This document shows, piece after piece, positions 20,104 to 31,104 of a stretch of DNA of 64,000 nucleotides. The DNA is from Triticum aestivum. Its lineage: Eukaryota; Streptophyta; Magnoliopsida; Poales; Poaceae. The position numbers and the translations under genes were made by a program. Within the stretch, counting starts at the first letter, position 1. Every line of letters starts with the position of its first letter. The stretch covers positions 321,121,191-321,185,190 of the forward strand of contig NC_057813.1 of assembly GCF_018294505.1 (NCBI RefSeq). The letters run 5' to 3'. The notes under the pieces were generated by a model. The model did not search any database. It was not told the origin of the DNA and worked only from the letters and a program-made list of their open reading frames with translations.

Positions 20104-23100
20104 TGTGACGCCCCAAGACCGGAGCTTTAGATGCCTTCCAGGGTTTCCGAGATTCGTTGTGTGATTTGTTTTTGCTTGTTGCATTCTTCGTTGCATCATG
20201 TGCATGGCATCATGTCATTATGTCTTTAATCTTTCCAACTCAACTAAATAAACTGTATGGATCTTCGATCCATTTAAATTGAGGAAACTCACATGGTGGG
20301 TTCTCTTTAAAACATACCCTCCCGATATTTAGGGAGATATTATAAAATATTCCATTGTTTTGGAATCACCCATGAACCCACTTGCATATTAAATCCCTTG
20401 GCCTTTTCTTCTTCAAGTTTTGACTCTCTAACCTTGTCAATAATTCTTTTACCATTTTCCGGAGCTCCACCAAAAATCCGAACATTTTTGGACCTTCCCA
20501 AACCTCCTTCCTTCTTCTTTTCTTCTTTGTTATTTTCTGTTTTAGAAAATAAGAGTTAAGAACAGAAGGAAGAAGCCTTGCAGCCCAGCCGGCCTCTTAG
20601 GCCCGGCCAACCTAGCTGGCCCAGCCAGCCCATCTAATCCCTCCTAACCCTAGCCCCAAGCCCCCCTCCGCATCTCTCTCCCTCTCGTTCCCTGCCCGCC
20701 GCCACTCACACACACACGCATCGAGCCAGCGAGACGAGCTCCCTGCGCTCGATCCCCTCTCCCTTTCCTCGATCCCCATCTCCCTGCTCCCGATCCCTTC
20801 GCCTCCTCCACCCTGAGACCCCCACGCCCGACCACCTCCTCGCCGCCCTTGGTGCCACGCCACCAGGACCTCCCCGTCGCCCTCGTCGACGACCAGCCAG
20901 TGCCCGATCCCCAGCGCCTTCTTCCCTTGCCGCAGCCGCCGAGACCCCATCGCGTCGCGCCCTTCCGCCGCTGCCTGCGGCCTCGTCCTCGCCTGCACCT
21001 CGCCAAGCTCCGCTTGGAACTGCTCGCTTCCCCTGTTGCCATGGACGCCAGCCTCCGCAGCAACCTCCTCGCCATCGCTGCCAAGCTCCTCCGCCCTCCG
21101 TCGTGAGCCCCATGACCATGCCTGAGCCGTCCCCGTGCTGCCGCTGACCACCACCATCGCCTCCTTGCTGCTGGCATCCCGGGGCCCTTGTGTTGTTTTG
21201 TGTTGGACCGTCAAGGCCGGCTAGATCGACTACATGGATGCCAAGACCACACCAGGACCGCCAAGCATCGTCTCCGGGAGTTTCCCCAAGTACCACTACG
21301 GTCATCATCCGCCAAGTACCCTTTGGATACGCCAAGGTCGACTACGCCCGATATGCGACAAGTACCTCTACCGACGACCCCGGACATCTAAGAAAACGTG
21401 TACCACTACTGTCGCGAGAACGACTACTTCCCACGACGACCCGTGAATGACTACTTCCATCGACGAACTTGAACCGCCCCTAAATGCACGCTTCAAAGGT
21501 ATAACTCCGAGATGATCAACCATGGACCAAATGCAAGTGTTGTATGAGATGCTCGTGTTTGCACCGTGTCCGAGAGAGGTCTTTGCATGCTCCTTGTTTG
21601 CCATGCCGTCGACCCGTGGGAACCCGGTAGTCGGGAGCACCCCACCATCTCTTGCGTGTTCTACACATCCACACACTTCCTTTTGCACCGGTACCTCCAT
21701 GAGTTATCGGGACTGGAATGTTGCCGTGGCACCATTTCCATTTCACCGCTGTGGCACCTTTTTCCTTCCGCCATGGCGACAAATGCCTCGTATCATGCTC
21801 ATGTTAACGTTTTCATAAAATTGCATAAACTTGTATATGTCATCCGCATCATGATAACAACATTTAAAATGTTTAAAATTGTGTTTGCTTTAAATTGCTA
21901 AATGACATATGGGGATTTTCCGGAATTGTTATTTGTTGTTCCCGGCCTCATTTAAACTTGCCTAAATAGGTGGTTTGCTCATGCTTCACCCCTTGCCATG
22001 TTTAATAACATTTAATATTGTTGGGTACATAACCGAGAGAGAACTAAATAATTGATGTGGTGTTCCGTCAATATGCAACTCGTTGCATATTGAGCTCCAC
22101 TTAAACTGTAGTGTTGTTTGCTTTACCTTGCCATGCCATGCCTCATTAAACTGGACATGCATCATATTTGTTTGTGCATCATGTCATGTTTATGCTTGTG
22201 TGTTTACCATATTGTTTGCTTCTTTCCGATTTGCTTCTCTCGTTAGCTTCGGTTTCGTTCCGGAGTTGTGAGGACTCGTTCGACTACGTCCGTTTGTCTT
22301 CTTCATGGACTCGTTCTTATTCCTAGCGGAATCTCAGGCAAGATGACCATTACCCTCGATATCACTTCTATCTTTGCTTGCTAGTTGCTCCGTTCTATCG
22401 CTATGCTGCGCTACCTATCACTTGTTTACCATGTCTCCCAAATTGCCATGTCAGCCTCTAACCTTTTCACCCTTCCTAGCAAACCGTTGCTTGGCTATGT
22501 TACCGCTTTGCTCAGCCCCTCTTATAGCATTGTTAGTTGCAGGTGAAGTTGAAGATTGCTCCATGATGGACAGGATTATGTTGGGATATCACAATATCTC
22601 TTATTTAAATTAATGCATCTATATACTTGGTAAAGGGTGGAAGACTCGGCCTTTTGCCTGGTGTTTTGTTCCACTCTTGCCGCCCTAGTTTCCGTCATAC
22701 CGGTGTTATGTTCCTGGATTTTGCGTTCCTTACACGGTTGGGTGATTTATGGGACCCCCTTGATAGTTCGCTTTGAATAAAACTCCTCCAGCAAGGCCCA
22801 ACATTGGTTTTAACATTTGCCACCTATGCCTTTTTCCCTTGGGTTCTGCAGACTCAAGGGTCATCTTTATTTTACCCCCCGGGCCAGTGCTCCTCCGAGT
22901 GTTGGTCCGAACTAGAGCCACTTGCAGCGCCACCTCGGGGAAACTTGAGGTCTGGTTTTAGTTGTATGTAGTGTTCATCCGGTGTGCCCTGAGAACAAGA
23001 TATGTGCAGCTCCTATCGGGATTTGTCGGCACATCGGGCGGCTTTGCTGGTCTTGTTTTACCATTGTCGAAATGTCTTGTAAACCGGGATTCCGAGTCTG

Positions 23101-23959
23101 ATCAGGTCTTCCTGGGAGAAGGTATATCCTTCGTTGATCGCGAGAGCTTATCATGGGCTAAGTTGGGACACCCCTGCAAGGTATAATCTTTCGAAAGCCG
23201 TGCCTGCGGTTATAGGCAGATGGGAATTTGTTAATGTTCGGTTGTAGATAACTTGACACCAGATCTGATTTAAAATGCATCAACCGCGTGTGTAGCCGTG
23301 ATGGTCTCTTTTCGGCGGAGTCTGGGAAGTGAACACGGTTTTGGGTTATGTTTGACGTAAGTAGGAGTTCAGGATCACTTCTTGATCATTGCTAGCTTCA
23401 CGACCGTTCCATTTGCTCTCTTCTCGCTCTTATTTGCGTATGTTAGCCACCATATTTGCTTAGTGCTTGCTGCAACTCCACCTCATTACCCTTTCTTACC
23501 CATAAGCTTAAATAGTCTTGATCTCGCGGGTTTTGAGATTGCTGAGTCCTCGTGACTCACCAGATACTATCACAATAGTTGCAGGTGCCGATGATACCAG
23601 TACAGGTGATGCAACCGAGCTCAGATGGGAGCTCAACGAAGACCTTGGTCGTTGCTATGTTTCATTTCATGTTGATCAGTAGTGGAGCCCAGTTGGGACG
23701 ATCGGGGATCTAGCAGTTGGGTTATCTTCTTTTCTTTTCGTGTTGTCCGTAGTCGGACTATGTGTGTACTCTGAATGATGTATGATTTATTTATGTTCAT
23801 TGTGTGAAGTGGCGATTGTAAGCCAACTCTTTATTCCAGTCTTGTTCATTACATGGGATTGTGTGAAGATGACCCTTCTTGCGACAAAACCACAATGCGG
23901 TTATGCCTCTAAGTCGTGCTTCGACACGTGGGAGATATAGCCGCATCATGTGTGTTACA
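20104..23959 (+). repeat. 3' LTR, 3.86 kb, related to the solo LTR at 574
   Basis: It starts TGTGACGCCCCAAGACC and ends TGTGTGTTACA. Long blocks align with the 574-13836 solo LTR. A GC-rich 5' third (20580-21110) corresponds to the U3/R leader region, followed by T-rich DNA. Long minus-strand frames over the GC-rich part are compositional. Confidence 0.75.
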
Positions 23960-24093
23960 AGAGCCCCGAACCTAGGTATGTCTTGCGTCCAATGCTCGCT
24001 CATGCCGACCTCGCCTCTAGAGCCCACTAGTGCCCTCGAGCCTCCTCCTCTCTTCTGCCATCCCTTGGCATCTGCCGTGCGCCCACCACGACA
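23960..24093 (+). repeat. Terminal fragment of the 3' LTR of the 14240 element
   Basis: The 134 bp are homologous to 14905-15038, ending CACCACGACA, then CAGGG. Confidence 0.8.
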
Positions 24094-26003
24094 CAGGGTG
24101 TCACATTAATCATGATGAATTATCCATTATCCCAATATACTCGGGCCTTAACTTAGGAATATCCATGAAATAATAAGTAGGCTCTACAACCTACGTCTAG
24201 TGCCCTTTAAAAAGTCCTTGATTTTCACTTCCTTTGTTACCGACCAATTGTATTCTTGTGACCGCTAGCTTTTGGCTTCACTCATCTGGGGTACCCAGGT
24301 TGACCCAGAAGTAACAATTGTAGAGGTGCTCCCCCTCAGACGAATTCATAGGAAACGTAAGGGGTAAGCAGAGGAGTTGGGAAACCCAGCTTGGCAAAAA
24401 ATCTCAAGTCAAATTGATGCACATTGTGGCTTTATAACGATTTATTGGAATGTAGTGCTCGTATAACAAATACAAATGCTGAGGATCTGTTGGGCTCTCT
24501 AGGAGTCCCGAGGTAACCATGCCATGGTGCCTCAAAGAGCCCTCGATATAGTTTATTGGATTGTTTGATAGGTTTGAAGTGTTTTGTACCAAGAAATCGA
24601 GGTAAGTATTGCACAAGTTTTTCAGAGACATACAAACTTCTTTTCTATTAGTTACCTTAGACAAGCTGAGCACCTTTATGAAAGCAAGCTTTGTGACTTA
24701 TCAAAAAGTCCTTTGTTTTACACAAGCAACCTTTGAGGTTAATATTTCCTATTGGCCGCTCAAATTTGCGCATGTTTGTGAAAGTCAAATTTTAAGCTAT
24801 ATTTTGCAGCTTTGTGCCATATGTAATTTTGACTCGACCATGGCTGCTTAAGATGTGTAGTTGGCCAGTTGTTGGCTTCCACCCCTCAGTAGAAACTACT
24901 TAGGGTGTTTCCTTTTTGATTGCAACTCTTAGCCGACGTCTCCCGGAGGCGGTTGTATCGGTAGAAACAAGGCAAGCAGACCTTAGGGCCAAAACATACA
25001 CTTAGGAGCATTCATTTGGGGGCAACTTAATAGACCCTGGTATATGTTATGTCCTAGAATCGTCTGAGGTCAAACCACCTACACATAGGCTTTTTCCAAA
25101 AATAAAGGCCCTTCATTTCACACGGATAGCCTCTATCGGCTATATAGAGTTTAATGCTGCATGCGGTTTGCCGATAGGTTTACGCATATTGTGACAATCA
25201 GCTTTCGGCTTTATCCATCTGAGGTACTTGACCAGTTGAACCAGAAGTAACAATCGCAGTGGTTCTCCCTTTACCCCCTAGCCGAACAAAGTGGAAATGT
25301 GAGGGGTAAGCATAGGAGCTGGGCAATCCAGCTATTCACCAAAGGCACAAGTTAAAATCAATGCATGTAAATGCAAAATACCAAGGACGTTTTGCCGATG
25401 AATCCATGGAGTACATTGACTTTTGGCGGGGTCGGTTCTAGCCAGAACCCCTTGTTAATATTACCGATGCTTTAAAGGTGTCTAGCATGTATTGTGAGAC
25501 TTATGCTCGTAAAACTAAAAAAATTATGTAAAAACTTTATGCCTTAGTTAAATCAAGACTTTTGATGCCAATCTGAAATTGGTCTTAAAATTAATTTGTT
25601 ATTCTGTCGTGCTTTAACATGACACATCCGATCTCTAGAGTCCAAGTGGGTCGGACTTTGGGTTCAACCTCCTTTTTCCGAAGGTGGAGTGCTTCTCAAG
25701 CCAGTTTAGCGAACCAAACTTGAGCGACTTTCGAGGAAACTAGGCTATTCGGATATTTGACCACATACTCGAGTCAAAAAAGGAGTAGTAGAAAAAGACT
25801 TTGCAACGACTAAGAAGAAAACATTTGTTATAAAACGATACATATGAATTTAAGCACCCAGTTAACATCAAAAAAAGAAGTGTTTCTAACAAACATTATT
25901 TTTAACACACTAAGTTTTTAACAATCAACTTTTTTGTTTAAGAAAAATATAACGCTTGGTTGAGTCAATGTTTTTTGAACTGAGAAAGTTTGAGCATGAA
26001 AAT
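24094..26003. other. Element X, right segment with a ~933-bp direct duplication
   Basis: No coding is seen. A block starting AGCTTT(T/C)GGCTT is present at 24267 and 25200. Both copies continue with CCAGAAGTAACAAT, then GAGGGGTAAGCA (or a variant) and a GGG(C/A)AA(C/T)CCAGCT motif. The repeat-dense, non-coding character agrees with the other X segments. Confidence 0.5.
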
Positions 26004-26143
26004 TGTAAGGATTGATTTGGTTGACTAGCGGGGGGGGGGGGGTGATTAGGCAACTACCAATTTTTTGCTTTTCTTAACAGAATAGGTTTAGCAACAAATA
26101 GGTTGTCTAGAAGTGCAACTAGGTGGGCCACCTATATGATGAT

Positions 26144-26205
<62 letters not shown>
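26144..26205. repeat. (AAC)n microsatellite, about 20 units
   Basis: An uninterrupted AAC trinucleotide run inside the LTR. Confidence 0.95.
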
Positions 26206-26887
26206 GAGTAAGTAAATGATACAACACAATAATAGCTTGCACAAAGTAAAGGTAAGGTATAACCACAAGTGGAGCCAACAGAGACGAGGATGTTTTACCG
26301 AAGTTCCTTACCTTTGAGGGGAAGTACGTCTCTGTTGGAGCGGCGTGGAGGCACAATGCTCTCCAAGAATCCACTAGGTCCACTGTATTCTCCTTACGCC
26401 CTCACACAATGCGAGATGCCGTGATTCCACTAGTGGTGCCTTTGGAGGTAGCAACCAGACCTTTACAAACAAGGTTGGGGCTCTCTCCACAACCGAATTG
26501 GAGACTCCCAACACCACCACGAAGCTTCACCACAATGCAATGTGGCTCCTGTCGGATTTTGGGTTCCGCAAACCCTTGAGAGGTTCGAACTGTGGGGTGC
26601 GTGTGGAGATCTCAACCTTTCCAGTCTGCTCGCTCACAAATCTCATAGCCTAGTGCGATGAACTCGAAGGAAAGAGGACACAACAGTTTACCCATGTTTG
26701 GGCCACGTTGCGGTGTAAAACCCTACTCCTGCTTTGTGGTGGATTTGCCTCATGGGGCTGAGGATGAGCTAGTACAGTGGTGAACAACCTCAGGAGGTGT
26801 GTTCTTGAGCTCAAGTGAGCTGGTGAGGGTGGAATGGATTCAGTCAACTTGATCCGTCATCCTCCCGTCCATGGTGGTGGCTAGGTC

Positions 26888-26897
26888 CTATTTATAG
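26888..26897 (-). promoter_or_regulatory. LTR TATA box (minus strand)
   Basis: CTATAAATAG on the minus strand, identical to the box of the nested element at 5311-5320. It would drive the sense transcript of the Gypsy. Confidence 0.5.
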
Positions 26898-27681
26898 TGG
26901 CCTTGGTCTTCTTGCCAAATGAAGGCGGGAAGGGATCCCACAACGGCCAAATTTGAAGGGAGACAACTAGTACATCTTATCCTGACTAAAGTGGTCTTTG
27001 CCTGCAAAAGCCTCTGGTTGTGACGCCGCGGTGGGCTTGGTGATGACAACTGTCCTGCCGTCCCGGCGGTCTTGGTCTTCTTGCATGTGAGTGGAAACCT
27101 TTGGCTGCTTCCTCGGGACTTTGTGCCTGCTGCTTGCCTCCTTTGCACCAAAGAGGAAACTGGTACACTACACCTGTTGGAGCCCGCCTGGCCTTGATCA
27201 TCATGGCTCATGTCATCTGAACCTCACGAGGTGAGCCTTGCATAGAAATATCCGCTCCTCGGGAGCCAGCCTGAGGAGGCTGATCCCTTTGGAGGTCTTG
27301 GTGTCGGCCGCCTCAGCAGGCTCGGCCCCTCGCGAGGGTCTTGAGTTGTCAATGTCAAAGCCGGGCCATACCAGGCCGTCGATGGAGCCATGCCGTGCGC
27401 CGCAGGCAGGCAAGTCTTGGTACCCCAGAATGCCGACAATAGCTCGCAGGCCCAAGGCGCGCTCGGACTTGGCTTCTAGGCGAAGCCAAAGGGCAAGTGC
27501 GGAGCACCGCGGGCCCTAATCACCTGCAGCCTTGGGCTACGCATGGCAATTGATGGGATGTGGGTGCCTCCGCTTCCCCATGCTGCCTCGGTAACCGTTC
27601 AACTTGACGAGTCACCGCTGCATCCAGAGAAAACCATCAATGCATGGGATCGTGGAGGCCGGCAGTTCGCCTTCCTCTAGA

Positions 27682-27688
27682 TATAAAT
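27682..27688 (+). promoter_or_regulatory. TATA box of the antisense B3 gene
   Basis: TATAAAT lies 97 bp upstream of the ATG at 27785. It is followed by a pyrimidine-rich leader (27715-27775), typical of a plant core promoter and 5' UTR. It faces against the retrotransposon. Confidence 0.6.
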
Positions 27689-27784
27689 GAGGGGGAGGGG
27701 CAGAGCCCCCCACACTCATCTCTATCTTCATCTTCTCGCTGCCCGTTCCTTCTTCTTCTCCGCCTCTCTGTAGTTGTAGACCTC

Positions 27785-28627
27785 ATGGCGCCGATGAGGA
27801 GGTTCACCGCTGCCAAGAATGGGAAGGCCCCCAAGGAAGGGCCAACTTCGCCACCGCCTAAGAGGGGTCACGGCCGCCCCCGCAAGCATGCCGCGACCCC
27901 GGTGGCAGCTTCTAGGGGGTGCATGTGCACTTCTCATGGAGCTGGCATCTCTTTTGGTAGCCGTGGCACCGCTTCTTCTCGTGTCGGGGGCCGCCGGGAA
28001 CAGGGCTGCCCCCGCGATGAGGGGAGGCATACCATGGTCTACCGACCTCCTTGGTCGTGCTTCCCCTCGTTGGATGTGCTCCCGGAGTTTGTCCTGTGGT
28101 CGGAGAAGCCCACTGGTACCTTGCTCCGGCTTCCGTGCTTCTTCATCGGCGTGCTGCCGGCCAAGGGGCTCGATGGCCTCTGGCTGCACGCTGATGGCTA
28201 CTGCAGAAGGGCCTCGTGGGTCGGGGTCGAGGTCAGCGCGACAGGCAGTGTGGTCTTGACCTGCGGCTGGTAGGTGTTTGCCCGCGCACGAGGCCTGACC
28301 GGGAGGTGCACCCTCCACTTCAAGTATGACGACCTCACGACCCAGTCCGTGAGGGTGTTCAGGGAGGATGGCCACCGAGCAGGGTGCTGCCCAGAAGACG
28401 ACAACGGCGACGATGAGCTTGGTCTTGACGACGGCCGCAATGGCGACGAGGGTGAGCTTGCCCTTGACGACGGCCATGTTTCCTCCAGCAGCGGCGACTC
28501 CTCTTCAGGCGAGAGCTCCAACAACGGCGGCTATGACCAACCTCCGTGCCGCCGAGCTTGCATCAAGGAAGGCAACAGGTCGTCTCGCCGCCGCACCTCG
28601 GTGAACCATGAGGAGGGCCCGAACTAA
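27785..28627 (+). pseudogene. B3-domain/AT-hook protein gene in antisense to the Gypsy, one stop codon
   Basis: A 280-codon frame from ATG 27785 (MAPMRRFTAAKNGK) to the stop at 28625-28627, with one in-frame TAG at codon 163 (28271-28273). Residues 26-34 (KRGHGRPRK) form an AT-hook-like basic motif. Residues about 105-200 match the plant B3 DNA-binding fold: a LRLP strand, then WVGVEV, then the diagnostic LTxGW..F block, then LHFKYD and SVRVF. The tail is acidic and Ser-rich (DDNGDDELGLDDG, SSSSGDSSSGESS) and ends with basic RSSRRR. The TAG falls immediately after the GW of the B3 core, so the present copy would lose the second half of the domain. The gene lies between integrase and 3' LTR on the opposite strand, with its own TATA box. 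It is probably retrotransposon cargo derived from a host B3 factor. The B3 call is good; any role in the element is inference. Confidence 0.75.
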
Positions 28628-29574
28628 GCCTGGGGCTACCGACCTTGGCTTCTGGAGCCGCTGCGGTTGTGCGGGCCACTTCTGTTTAACCTTTCCTTTC
28701 TCCTGCATTTGGAAAAAAGTAGAGTGCCCCGCTAGGGTGTGTAATGAACTATGGCAGTTATGCCATTATGCTATGCCTATTATCTTGATGTTATGCCGTG
28801 ATATCTGTATTCCGAGTGGGCACGTGTAGGGTAACTTAGCTTGATATGCTCGCGACAGCCGGCAGCTTCCCACCTCGTGAGGGCGCGGCTCTTGTCGCCT
28901 GGCAGAGCCCCCCTTCCTGATGACTTGAGAGCCATCAGTCTCAGGAGACATTATAGAGCTGCTGCGGGGTTGTTAAAAAATCTTGACGGGGCATCTCATT
29001 CCTCCTTGCGTGAGCCCCCTGTCATGGGTTTAGCTGTGGCTTAGTGCATCGCGTTGTGCTGCCCAGGGGGCATGTACATAAGAGGGTGCGCATGCCCATG
29101 AGCTAGATTGAGGGCGTCTCATGAGGATTAAGAAGGTCAAAGCACTGGGGCAACGGGGTTTCGGCGAGGCATGCTTGAGTGCGGGTGAACCAAGCACGCA
29201 CGCCTGCCTAGCCCCCATGCGCAGGACACGTGAGGAGGAGCGACGGGCAACTGCGGCTCTTCCCTGGCCAAGGCTGAGAATGAGCGAAGCGAGAGGAGAG
29301 AAAATCCAACTTCGGCGAACTAAAATGCAAAAACTCCAAATTCCATTAAGAAACTGCGAACCAACTACAGAAAGCAAGCAAAAGAACAGCCGCGGCCGGC
29401 ACCTAGTCTAGTCCTCTCACCAGCGTAGAGCTAAGTGCTGCCACTAGGACGTGGGAGGGAGCCCCCGTGAGGCCCGCGGGCGACACTCAGGAGACTCCAG
29501 GGCATGTACAACCCCACTCATTATTACGTGAGAGTGTCACGAGCGAAGACCTTCACAGGCATGAGCCTTTCTTC
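28628..29574. other. Non-coding spacer between B3 gene and integrase
   Basis: Contains the likely 3' UTR of the plus-strand B3 gene (T/A-rich at 28690-28830) and the 3' non-coding part of the minus-strand polyprotein. I see no further domain. Confidence 0.5.
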
Positions 29575-30883
29575 ATGGGTAGAACTTCTGGAGGTGCTGG
29601 ATGTGCAGCCGTTCCCTAGAGAGCACCCGCCTCAGGACGAGATCACCACCTCGAGCGTCCTGGAGCGGACGCTGCGGTAGTGGTACCGCCGCAGCGCCTG
29701 CTGGTATCTTGCCGCTCGGAGCAAGGCTTGACGGCGGCATTCCTCCCCCAGCATGAGATCCATCCCCCGCGTGGCGTCCTAGCGTGCCTCTCAAACGCCA
29801 AGACCCACATGGAGCGATGCTTGACCTCATGTGGGAGAACCGCTTCAGCTCCGTAGACGAGGAAGAACGGGGTCTCGCCCATCGGCTTGGTCGCGGTGGT
29901 GCGGATGGACCACAGCACAGACTAGAGCTCATCGAGCCAGCCCCTGCCGTAGGCCTTGAGCTTCTTCTTGAAGGTCCTTGCCTTTAGGCCTCTCAGGACC
30001 TCTGCATTGGCGCGCTCGGCCTAGCCATTGCTCCTGGGATGTGCCACCAAAGCGTAGCATATCTACGTTCCAAGGTTAGCACAATACGTTTTAAAAAGGT
30101 TGCTGGTGAGCTATGAGCCATTGTCGATGATGATGCGATTAGGAACCCCAAACTAGCTCACGAGGCCCTTGATGAACTTGACGGCCGAGCCCGCCGGGAT
30201 GGTGCAGATAGCTTCTACCTCCACCCACTTGGTGAACTTGTCGATGGCAACGTAGAGGTAGCGGTAGCCCCCTGGCCCTCGAGGGAATGGTCCCAAGATA
30301 TCCAGCCCCCAGACCGCGAATGGCCATGTGAGTGGGATTGTCTGGAGGCCTTGTGCAGGCTGATGGATCTGCTTCGCATGGAATTGGCAGGCTTCACAGG
30401 ATTTTACTAGCTCGGTGGCGTTGTTGAGTGCCGTGGGCCAGTAGAACCCACTGCGGAATGCCTTGCCCACAATGGTGCGTGATGAAGAGTGATGCGCAGT
30501 CCCCGCCATGTATTTCGGCTAGCAGCTCGAGCCCTTGCTATCTGGAGATGCATCGCAAAGAAACATCGTTGGGCCGCTTACAATACAACTCACCGCCTTG
30601 GATGCAGTATGCGGTGGCCTAGCGACCCATGCGCTCGGCATCTTCCTCCTTCTCCAACAGGGTCCCCTGAAGCAAGTACATCTTCAACTCCTTGGTCCAG
30701 CACCCCTCCTGAGGCTCGTGCGCGATGAGCAGCTGGGCCCCCGAGGTTGGGCCGCAAGCCGGGGCGCTTGTCGCAGAGGCTCGGGGAAGGTCCTCCTGAG
30801 GCGGTGTTGGTTCCGCAGCAGGGGGGCTGCCGACGGATTGAAGAACCGTTCCTCAAAAACACCTGGCTCCCGAGGATCGCTCC
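29575..30883 (-). pseudogene. Gypsy integrase (C-terminal polyprotein), degraded
   Basis: Reading leftward from about 30530: an HHCC zinc-binding region (HHSSSRTIVGKAFRSGFYWP, then CEACQFHAKQ), the start of the catalytic core (GLDILGPFPRG, KWVEVEAI, then GVPNRIIIDNGS with the second Asp), and a later segment (TATKPMGETPFFLVYGAEAV, then EVKHRSM). The frame ends with KFYP and a stop at about 29575. Several stops (for example at 30153) and frame changes break it. The part nearest the junction (30540-30883) is poorly conserved RNase H/integrase linker. Integrases insert the cDNA copy into host DNA; this one cannot be functional. Confidence 0.8.
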
Positions 30884-30885
30884 CA

Positions 30886-31040
30886 TCGAAGAATTCACCT
30901 TGCAAACGAATACACACAATAGCCCAAATGGCGGGGTTATGTCCAAGAATATGCATTTTCATCTTATGCTTCCAACTAGCAAATTTAGTACCATCAAAGT
31001 AAGGACCTCTACGGTGGTAATTTCCCTCACTAGATGCCAT
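30886..31040 (-). pseudogene. Copia gag, N-terminal 52 codons only
   Basis: The ATG at 31040 gives MASSEGNYHRRGPYFDG, followed by FASWKHKMKMHILG, a typical start of plant Copia Gag (DUF4219/UBN2-type). Similarity stops after GEFFDG at about 30886, where the frame runs without a stop into unrelated Gypsy sequence to 30684, making a chimeric 118-codon frame. The gene belongs to the LTR at 32047-37779: its PBS lies upstream on the same strand. The rest of gag-pol is missing from the window. Confidence 0.7.
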
Positions 31041-31104
31041 ACTCTCCTAGGTTGTGAAACCAAGGCTATGATCACCAAAGCTATTGAACTCAAGGCAAAT
31101 GGAG

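Larger units (their letters stand above)
18290..23959 (+). mobile_element. 5'-truncated long-LTR element
   Basis: The interior (18290-20103) runs into a 3.86-kb 3' LTR (20104-23959). The 20 bp before the LTR (TCGTAGTGGTGGAGTGT) and CTCGGGACGAGATCCTCT just upstream resemble the pol-end/PPT junction common in plant chromoviral Gypsy elements. The 5' LTR and most of the interior are missing; the left junction lies in repeats of the neighbouring element near 18290. The right end abuts AGAGC, the interrupted 3' LTR of that neighbour. Confidence 0.65.
14240..24093 (+). mobile_element. LTR retrotransposon, 3' LTR disrupted, interior deleted
   Basis: The 5' LTR is 14240-15038. The last 134 bp of its 3' LTR survive at 23960-24093 (homologous to 14905-15038, about 9% different by eye). 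Flanks are CGGGG on the left and CAGGG on the right, a TSD with one mismatch. The interior (15039-18289) is GC-rich with no pol domain, so the element is non-autonomous or decayed. A second long-LTR element inserted in its 3' LTR, and a deletion removed the rest of the interior, most of the 3' LTR and the 5' part of the inserted element. Confidence 0.7.
26004..27230 (-). repeat. 3' LTR of the Gypsy (right edge approximate)
   Basis: The plus strand begins TGTAAGGATTGATTTGG, so the LTR ends in ...CCTTACA on its own strand. A G13 run followed by TGATTAG lies 26 bp inside, and a minus-strand TATA box is at 26888-26897. The inner edge is not resolved because no second copy is present. Confidence 0.45.
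26004..30885 (-). mobile_element. 3' half of a Gypsy element with an antisense B3 gene
   Basis: Reading on the minus strand from the right, there is an integrase relic (to about 29575), a ~2 kb region containing a plus-strand B3-like gene, and an LTR ending at 26004. The integrase resembles the Tat-type lineage (a frame with GETPFFLVYGAEAVLP). Everything upstream of the integrase is gone: at about 30885 the sequence switches abruptly to a Copia gag. The left border is TGTAAGGATT; the TSD partner is lost. Confidence 0.65.

Noticed and set aside
20612..21335. Minus-strand frames of about 175-210 codons
   Set aside because: Three registers are open together over the GC-rich part of an LTR; products are Gly/Arg-rich with no motif.
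26132..26383. Frame encoding a poly-Val tract
   Set aside because: Produced by the (AAC)n microsatellite.
27728..28477. 249-codon minus-strand frame
   Set aside because: It mirrors the B3 gene on the other strand; the plus-strand frame has the domain match, TATA box and codon structure.
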